The notes beneath the pieces were generated by a model, which was not told where the DNA came from, did no database searches, and saw nothing but the letters and a program-made list of their open reading frames with translations. The position numbers and the translations under genes were made by a program. Of a stretch of 28,533 bases of DNA, positions 24,352 to 28,533 are shown piece by piece (within the stretch, counting starts at the first letter, position 1; the number at the start of each line of letters is the position of its first letter). Source of the DNA: Mycoplasma sp. CAG:472 (lineage in GTDB: Bacteria > Bacillota_I > Bacilli_A > RF39 > UBA660); contig FR899387.1 of assembly GCA_000437315.1 (NCBI GenBank), positions 1-28,533 of the forward strand, given 5' to 3'.

Positions 24352-24385
24352 TAAAAAAACCATTTGTTATTATTTAACAAATGGT
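24352..24385 (-). terminator. Terminator of rpsF-ssb-rpsR
   Basis: A perfect 11-bp stem (ACCATTTGTTA with TAACAAATGGT, 5-nt loop) overlaps the rpsR stop codon and is followed on the minus strand by seven T residues. Confidence 0.88.
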
Positions 24386-24585
24386 ATTAATGCCATTAAA
24401 CGAGCATATTTAACTTGTTCAGCAATATGTCTTTGATGTTTTGCACATGCGCCAGTCATTCTACGAGGTAATATTTTACCTTTTTCATTGATATATTTAT
24501 TAATAATCATTACATCTTTATAGTCAACTGATTTACCAGCACACATTTGGCATATTCTTTTTTTCTTATGATAAAATTCTGCCAT
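24370..24585 (-). CDS. rpsR: 30S ribosomal protein S18
   Basis: The 71-residue protein has the S18 hallmarks KKKRICQMCAGK near the start and the basic MTGACAKHQRHIAEQVKYARLMALIPF tail. Cys residues at CQMC suggest a zinc-binding form, as in some low-GC Gram-positives. S18 pairs with S6 on the 30S platform; its gene is last in the rpsF-ssb-rpsR unit, which ends at a strong terminator. Confidence 0.97.
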   Translation of the reverse strand: MAEFYHKKKRICQMCAGKSVDYKDVMIINKYINEKGKILPRRMTGACAKHQRHIAEQVKYARLMALIPFVK

Positions 24586-24601
24586 ACCTTATTCCTCCTT
24601 C

Positions 24602-25090
24602 TTAAAATGGAAATTCATCACTACTTATATTAGTTTCATCACTAAATTCTTTATAAGGATCCTCAGATATATCGGTAGTTTGCATATTTGTATTAAATGA
24701 TGGTGCAGAGTAATTATTTGCTGGAGCACTATTATAACTAGGTGCATGGTTAGCATTTGGACTTGTATTTCTATTTGAACCACTTACAAATTCAAAATTG
24801 TCAATAACTACATCAGTAGTATATCTTTTAGTTCCATCTTGTGCATCATAACTACTGTTTCTTATACGACCCTGTGCTAAAATCATACTTCCTTTTGTGC
24901 AATATTTATTTAATGTTTGTGCTGTTCTTCCAAAAGCAACACAATTTATAAATTCAGTCTCTCTTTGACCCTCTTTGTTTACAAAATCACTAGGGCAAGC
25001 TAATGAAAATCTTGATACTTCCATTGAAGCAGATGTCATTCTTGACTCAGGATCTCTTGTAAATCTACCGCATAATATAACTTTATTCAT
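24602..25090 (-). CDS. ssb: Single-stranded DNA-binding protein
   Basis: The 162-residue protein has the OB fold at about 1-105 (NKVILCGRFTRDPESR, FINCVAFGRTAQTLNKYC, ILAQGRIRNSSYDAQDG). A flexible linker rich in Asn, Ser, Ala and Pro follows, and the acidic C-terminal tip SSDEFPF recruits repair and replication partners. The second residue of the usual DDxxPF tip is retained as Glu. It sits between rpsF and rpsR as usual in Bacillota; here it is cotranscribed with both. Confidence 0.97.
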   Translation of the reverse strand: MNKVILCGRFTRDPESRMTSASMEVSRFSLACPSDFVNKEGQRETEFINCVAFGRTAQTLNKYCTKGSMILAQGRIRNSSYDAQDGTKRYTTDVVIDNFEFVSGSNRNTSPNANHAPSYNSAPANNYSAPSFNTNMQTTDISEDPYKEFSDETNISSDEFPF

Positions 25091-25091
25091 C

Positions 25092-25379
25092 TTATTCTCC
25101 TTTGTTAATAATTAAATGTCTTAAAACATTTTCATTAATACGAACTTTACGTTCAAATTCTTTAATAGTATCGTGTTTTGCTTCAACAGTCATAACATAA
25201 TATGTTCCTGTTAACTCTTTTTTAATTGGATAAGCAAGTTTTCTTTTGCCCATTTCCTTAAACTCGATGATACTACCTTTATCGTTAGTTATTAAACCTT
25301 TTAAACTGTCTGCAACTTTTTTTACTTTGTCATCTTCAATAGTGTTTTTAACGATAAACATTATTTCGTACTTATTCAT
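25092..25379 (-). CDS. rpsF: 30S ribosomal protein S6
   Basis: The 95-residue protein has the S6 pattern MNKYEIMFIVKNT at the start, EMGKRKLAYPIKKELTGTYYVM in the centre and the RINENVLRHLIINK end. It is a 30S platform protein that binds as a pair with S18. A strong ribosome binding site (AAGGAGGTG) precedes the ATG. The leader upstream carries two hairpins and a CCG, consistent with feedback by the S6-S18 pair. ssb starts 1 nt downstream. Confidence 0.98.
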   Translation of the reverse strand: MNKYEIMFIVKNTIEDDKVKKVADSLKGLITNDKGSIIEFKEMGKRKLAYPIKKELTGTYYVMTVEAKHDTIKEFERKVRINENVLRHLIINKGE

Positions 25380-25388
25380 CTTTTTACA

Positions 25389-25449
25389 CCTCCTTATGGT
25401 CTACTCGGCTTTTTAATGACATAAAAAGCAAGGAGTAATTTCTTTACTC
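25389..25449 (-). promoter_or_regulatory. rpsF leader with two hairpins and CCG (possible S6:S18 binding leader)
   Basis: On the minus strand the leader folds into GAGTAA/TTACTC (5-nt loop) and then an 8-bp GCTTTTTA/TAAAAAGC hairpin (6-nt loop), whose 3' arm runs into CCG (25408-25406) before the ribosome binding site. Leaders bound by S6:S18 are known in many bacteria and contain a conserved CCG; this match is by motif only. Confidence 0.5.
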
Positions 25450-25455
25450 GCAAGT

Positions 25456-25484
25456 AGTATAGCAAATTTATTTTGGTTTGTCCA
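25456..25484 (-). promoter_or_regulatory. Promoter of rpsF-ssb-rpsR
   Basis: Minus strand: -35 TGGACA, 17-bp spacer ending in TGC (extended -10), -10 TATACT. Each hexamer is one mismatch from consensus. It lies about 77 nt upstream of the rpsF start codon. Confidence 0.8.
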
Positions 25485-25533
25485 TATATTTGACAAATAA
25501 AATTTTCAAAATGAAGAATTAAAAATTGCAAAT

Positions 25534-25558
25534 CATAAAAAAACCCGTAAATACGGGC
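25534..25558 (-). terminator. Terminator of ssrA
   Basis: CCCGT and ACGGG pair around a 4-nt loop and are followed on the minus strand by seven T residues. It lies about 15 nt past the encoded CCA end of the tmRNA. Confidence 0.88.
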
Positions 25559-25572
25559 AATAATTTACTATT

Positions 25573-25924
25573 TGGTGGAGTAGAGGAGAATTGAACTCCT
25601 GTCCAATATGTCATATTATACAATATCTACAAGTTTAGTTCTATTTAAATTTCCTATCTATATGGCTAAAACGAACCTCATAAATAGTAATTTTGATTAA
25701 TATTCATTTACTATACTCAAAAAATATAATAAATATAGCTTATTAATATGAACCCATTTTACTTTCAATAAGCAAGAAGGTAAGTGAGTACTCCCAAACC
25801 TCTAATTAGGCAAATGCAGGAGTGAAACTATAAGAAGTTTCGTCATTTATTTTTTTTGTGCATTTATAGTTTGCCAACTACTTGCAATCATATCTATTAA
25901 CATATGTCGAAACCAATCTACCCC
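25573..25924 (-). ncRNA. ssrA: Transfer-messenger RNA (tmRNA)
   Basis: The 352-nt gene begins with GGGGUAG and ends with CUACUCCACCA: a perfect 7-bp acceptor stem, with CCA encoded. The 5' tRNA-like half has GGUUUCGACAUAUG, and the 3' half has the T-arm GGAGUUCAAUUCUCC. The tag frame at 25874-25806 starts with the resume codon GCA and is 22 codons long: it begins ANYKCTKK, contains INDETSY and ends SFTPAFA before TAA. tmRNA rescues stalled ribosomes and labels the unfinished protein for proteolysis. It is a one-piece tmRNA, not the split form. A promoter lies just upstream and a terminator just downstream. Confidence 0.97.
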
Positions 25925-25934
25925 AAGTAAATTA

Positions 25935-25963
25935 ATTTTACCATATTATTGGTAAATAGTAAA
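25935..25963 (-). promoter_or_regulatory. Promoter of ssrA
   Basis: Minus strand: -35 TTTACT, 17-bp spacer ending in TGG, -10 TAAAAT, ending 10 nt before the mature tmRNA 5' end. tmRNA may also be read through from the tsa operon, since no terminator follows tsaD. Confidence 0.6.
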
Positions 25964-25988
25964 TCAATAATAATGATATTTTGTAAAT

Positions 25989-26996
25989 TTATGATATTAA
26001 ATCAGCACTACTATTAGCATCCAAAGTTAAATCTTTAAAATCTTTTTTTAAAAAAAGCGGATAAGCTGCGGCGCCAATCATTGCAGCGTTATCAGTACAA
26101 TAAATCATTCTAGGATTATATAGTTTGACATTATATTTATCACATATTTTTTGAAGTTCGTTATGTAAATATTTATTCGCAGATACTCCACCCGCTAAAG
26201 CAAGTCTTTTTATATCTGTATTTTTTAAAGCAAGTTCTACCTTACGAGCAATCTCATCAACAGCTATAGTTTGAAAAGAACAAGACAAATCATTTTTATT
26301 TATCTCAATATTTTTCATTTTTGCATTATTAATTATGTTTAAAACCTGACTTTTTAACCCACTGTAACTAAAATTATATGTCTCATCATTTACAGGCTTT
26401 GTTAAATTATAAGTATTTTTCCCAAGTAAGGAAGCTTTTTCAATACTTGGGCCACCAGGGTAAGGAAAACCCAAAACTCTTGCAACTTTATCAAAACTTT
26501 CACCTATTGCATCATCAAGCGTTGTTCCAAGAAGTTCAAACTCATAATTATTATGCATTATAGAAAGTTCAGTATGTCCACCACTTACAACAAGCGCAAG
26601 TAAAGGAAATTCTAAATTATCTTCGATATTATTTGCATAAATATGACCAATTAAATGGTTAACACCTATAAGAGGTTTATTATATACAGCAGCAACAGTC
26701 TTTGCAAATTCTAATCCCACGAGTAATGAACCAAGTAATCCTGGTTTATATGTTACTGCTATAGCATCCATATCCTCAATTTTTAAATTTGTTTGAGATA
26801 AACAATCCTCTAAAACATATAAAATGTTCTCACAATGCATTCTCGAAGCTATTTCAGGTACAACACCTCCAAATTTATTATGAACGTCTATTTGTGAAGA
26901 TATACTCATTGCAATACATTCTTTACCATTTTTTACAATTGCAATACTTGTATCATCACAACTTGACTCAACTGCTAAAATGTAGACATCTTTCAT
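25989..26996 (-). CDS. tsaD: tRNA t6A37 threonylcarbamoyltransferase TsaD
   Basis: The 335-residue enzyme is full length, with the ATPase-fold start YILAVESSCDDTSIAIV, the metal-binding GVNHLIGHIYA (two His), the ALVVSGGHTEL segment and the C-terminal CTDNAAMIGAAAY Asp ligand. It transfers threonylcarbamoyl to A37 of tRNAs that read ANN codons, working with TsaB and TsaE encoded upstream. I chose the ATG at 26996 because AAGGA precedes it and the gap to rimI is then 1 nt; a longer frame upstream begins inside rimI. Confidence 0.97.
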   Translation of the reverse strand: MKDVYILAVESSCDDTSIAIVKNGKECIAMSISSQIDVHNKFGGVVPEIASRMHCENILYVLEDCLSQTNLKIEDMDAIAVTYKPGLLGSLLVGLEFAKTVAAVYNKPLIGVNHLIGHIYANNIEDNLEFPLLALVVSGGHTELSIMHNNYEFELLGTTLDDAIGESFDKVARVLGFPYPGGPSIEKASLLGKNTYNLTKPVNDETYNFSYSGLKSQVLNIINNAKMKNIEINKNDLSCSFQTIAVDEIARKVELALKNTDIKRLALAGGVSANKYLHNELQKICDKYNVKLYNPRMIYCTDNAAMIGAAAYPLFLKKDFKDLTLDANSSADLIS

Positions 26997-26997
26997 A

Positions 26998-27411
26998 TTA
27001 ATTCCTTTCCATAACATAAGCATCAATATCATTATAATATTTTTTTCTTATATTAATTATTTTAAAATTCATATTTTCATATAGTTTAATTGCTATATAA
27101 TTATTAATTGACACCTCCAATAAAAATCTAAAATTAGAGTATTTATTAATTATATAATCCATTAATTTTGTACCAAATTTTTGATTTCTAAATAAATTAT
27201 CAACATACAATAAATGAATTTCCACTAAAGTATCAATAACTGTTATTAAGACATAACCAACAATTTTATCATTAATTACATAAACGTACTGACTATATAT
27301 ATCATTAGATAAATAATAACTAAAGTTAAAGTGATTTTCAATGTTTTTATCATAATTTATTAGTAATTTAGTTAACTGTTCGATATCAGTATTTTTTAAT
27401 TCTCTAATCAT
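26998..27411 (-). CDS. rimI: GNAT acetyltransferase, RimI-like
   Basis: The 137-residue protein has the GNAT layout: the N-terminal IRELKNTDIEQL helix, central strands up to VEIHLLYVDNLFRNQKFGTKLMDYII (acetyl-CoA pyrophosphate loop, where Q/RxxGxG/A reads NQKFGT), and the C-terminal NYIAIKLYENMNFKIINIRKKYY. RimI acetylates the N-terminus of ribosomal S18, and its gene commonly lies in the tsa operon, as here. It is a little divergent, so another GNAT substrate is possible. The ATG at 27411 overlaps the end of tsaB by 8 nt, suggesting coupling. Confidence 0.85.
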   Translation of the reverse strand: MIRELKNTDIEQLTKLLINYDKNIENHFNFSYYLSNDIYSQYVYVINDKIVGYVLITVIDTLVEIHLLYVDNLFRNQKFGTKLMDYIINKYSNFRFLLEVSINNYIAIKLYENMNFKIINIRKKYYNDIDAYVMERN

Positions 27412-27952
27412 ATTCAACACTTATTTTTTTTACATAAATTGGATTAACGTGTTTAGGATCAATTTTTGGAAGCTTAGAAATTAAATTATAAATTTTAGAG
27501 TAATCAATAATAACATCTGTTTTTAAATTAGAAAACTCATTTGAATTTAACTCCCTTTTTTTAATGTATTCATATTTTCCAGTTAACCTATGATTTAAAT
27601 ATTTTCCAACAAAAATACCACTATTATCGTAAAAACCTACTAGATTTTCGGTACTATCTAAAGAAAAATCCATAATATCAAGATAAGAAACTTGTTTAAT
27701 AGAAATATTTAATAAATAACTTAATGTTTTTGCAACCGTTACACCTGTCCTTACACCGGTAAAAGATCCTGGCCCATTTACAACAATAATTTCATTAAGT
27801 TTGATGTTAGTAATACATTTCATAATAGTCGGCACTAATAATGAATTATTATTCATGCTTTTATCAATGCTCTTATGCAAATAAACAATTCCATCCTTAT
27901 ACAAAACAACATCAATATCATAAAGGTGTGTATCTATAAATAAAGTATACAT
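27404..27952 (-). CDS. tsaB: tRNA t6A biosynthesis protein TsaB
   Basis: The 182-residue protein shows the TsaB start TLFIDTHLYDIDVVLYKDG and the diagnostic GPGSFTGVRTGVTVAKTLSYLL. It is shorter than usual (about 220-230), missing part of the C-terminal half, though the frame is intact and the end (HVNPIYVKKISV) resembles the family's usual PxYVR end. TsaB is a non-catalytic partner that dimerises with TsaD. It overlaps rimI and lies 7 nt after tsaE. Confidence 0.92.
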   Translation of the reverse strand: MYTLFIDTHLYDIDVVLYKDGIVYLHKSIDKSMNNNSLLVPTIMKCITNIKLNEIIVVNGPGSFTGVRTGVTVAKTLSYLLNISIKQVSYLDIMDFSLDSTENLVGFYDNSGIFVGKYLNHRLTGKYEYIKKRELNSNEFSNLKTDVIIDYSKIYNLISKLPKIDPKHVNPIYVKKISVEYD

Positions 27953-27959
27953 AATCTAC

Positions 27960-28415
27960 CTATAAAACAAAGTTACATAACTCTTCATATTTTTCACCAT
28001 AAGGAATTAATTCAAATACTCTACCGTTCTCAGAAATAACTTTAATATTTATTTGTAATCTTTCATCTGGTAATATATCAGTAATTATATCTGACCATTC
28101 AATTAATGTAACTCCACCTTTACTAAAATAATCCTCAATTCCAATATCATTAGAATCTTTATCTAATCTATATACATCCATATGATAAAGTGGTAACTCT
28201 CCAGAGTTATATTCCTTTATAATATTAAATGTTGGACTAGTAATATTATCCTCAATTCCTAATGCATGTGCAAAGCCTTTAACAAAAACAGTTTTTCCAC
28301 TACCAAGTTCTCCATCTAAGCAAATAACCATATTAGGAAATTTTTCAGATTCAATATTTTGAGCTAATGCAACAGTATCATTCTCATTACGAGAAGTATA
28401 TTTATAAATATTCAT
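27960..28415 (-). CDS. tsaE: tRNA t6A biosynthesis ATPase TsaE
   Basis: The 151-residue P-loop protein has Walker A GELGSGKT, then the family motifs VKGFAHALGI, ITSPTFNIIKEY and YHMDVYRL, with the Walker-B-like LIEWSD segment. It hydrolyses ATP to reset the TsaB-TsaD complex. I chose the ATG at 28415, preceded by GGAAGGTG; a longer in-frame start has no ribosome binding site. It is the first gene of tsaE-tsaB-rimI-tsaD. Confidence 0.96.
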   Translation of the reverse strand: MNIYKYTSRNENDTVALAQNIESEKFPNMVICLDGELGSGKTVFVKGFAHALGIEDNITSPTFNIIKEYNSGELPLYHMDVYRLDKDSNDIGIEDYFSKGGVTLIEWSDIITDILPDERLQINIKVISENGRVFELIPYGEKYEELCNFVL

Positions 28416-28435
28416 ATTTTTCACCTTCCATATCA

Positions 28436-28464
28436 ATTATAAATAAAAAAAACAATATAAACAA
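28436..28464 (-). promoter_or_regulatory. Promoter of the tsaE-tsaB-rimI-tsaD operon
   Basis: Minus strand: -35 TTGTTT, 17-bp spacer, perfect -10 TATAAT, 20 nt upstream of the tsaE start. Confidence 0.6.
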
Positions 28465-28533
28465 GATATAATATATATAAAATTAATAATTTAAAGCAAA
28501 AAAAAATTATTGGCAACTCCATATCTTAGCATA

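Noticed and set aside
25573..25924. The T-arm-like sequence at 25577-25605 as a tRNA gene
   Set aside because: It is the 3' part of tmRNA; the matching 5' half is 350 nt away and no anticodon arm lies between at tRNA spacing.
28486..28533. T-run and short frame at the right edge as a gene end with terminator
   Set aside because: The minus strand has nine T residues after a weak 3-bp stem, and a short frame ends at a TAA nearby, but too little sequence is available to support either.
1..28533. CRISPR array or tandem repeats
   Set aside because: No regularly spaced direct repeats were found; the low complexity is simple A/T richness.

Overview
The window looks like chromosome from an AT-rich, low-GC Gram-positive bacterium (Bacillota), probably a host-associated, fermentative anaerobe. 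The gene orders rpsF-ssb-rpsR, rplI-dnaB, rplM-rpsI and tsaE-tsaB-rimI-tsaD are typical of that phylum. GerQ, a CwlD-type amidase and a SpoVB-type flippase point to an endospore former or a recent descendant of one. TGA works as a stop codon, so this is the standard code and not the mycoplasma code. Nearly all genes lie on the minus strand, so the layout below follows the coordinates while transcription mostly runs right to left.

Positions 1-4600: the left edge is the end of a mobile element carrying tnpV and the start of another gene. The element appears to have cut an amidase gene in half. Upstream is an envelope cluster: a LysM protein, an unrecognised membrane-anchored protein, a PH-domain protein, an RDD membrane protein and an HtrA protease. 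Positions 4600-7140: an Abi_2 (HEPN-type) gene, a CwlD-like amidase and a DUF3800 gene. Directly downstream of the DUF3800 gene is a compact RNA-like element of about 51% GC in surroundings that are mostly A and T. This is the most interesting spot in the window.

Positions 7140-16000: rplM-rpsI with a strong promoter and a hairpin leader; a complete arginine deiminase operon (arcA, OTCase, carbamate kinase, YfcC-type antiporter); then a polar amino-acid ABC importer in an operon with a YitT-family protein. Together these can import arginine or a related amino acid, degrade it to ornithine, ammonia and CO2, and yield ATP. Positions 16000-19800: gerQ, a metallo-beta-lactamase-fold hydrolase, a SpoVB/MurJ-type flippase, a LemA-like protein and ung.

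Positions 19800-28533: a dense housekeeping stretch. It holds rplI-dnaB-M23 peptidase-yycJ-rlmH as one tightly overlapping operon, rpsF-ssb-rpsR with its own promoter and leader, the tmRNA gene ssrA (22-codon tag ending in AFA), and the t6A tRNA-modification operon tsaE-tsaB-rimI-tsaD. Boundaries between units are marked by clear hairpin-plus-T-run terminators and by sigma-A-type promoters. No CRISPR array, tRNA, rRNA or complete insertion sequence was seen.
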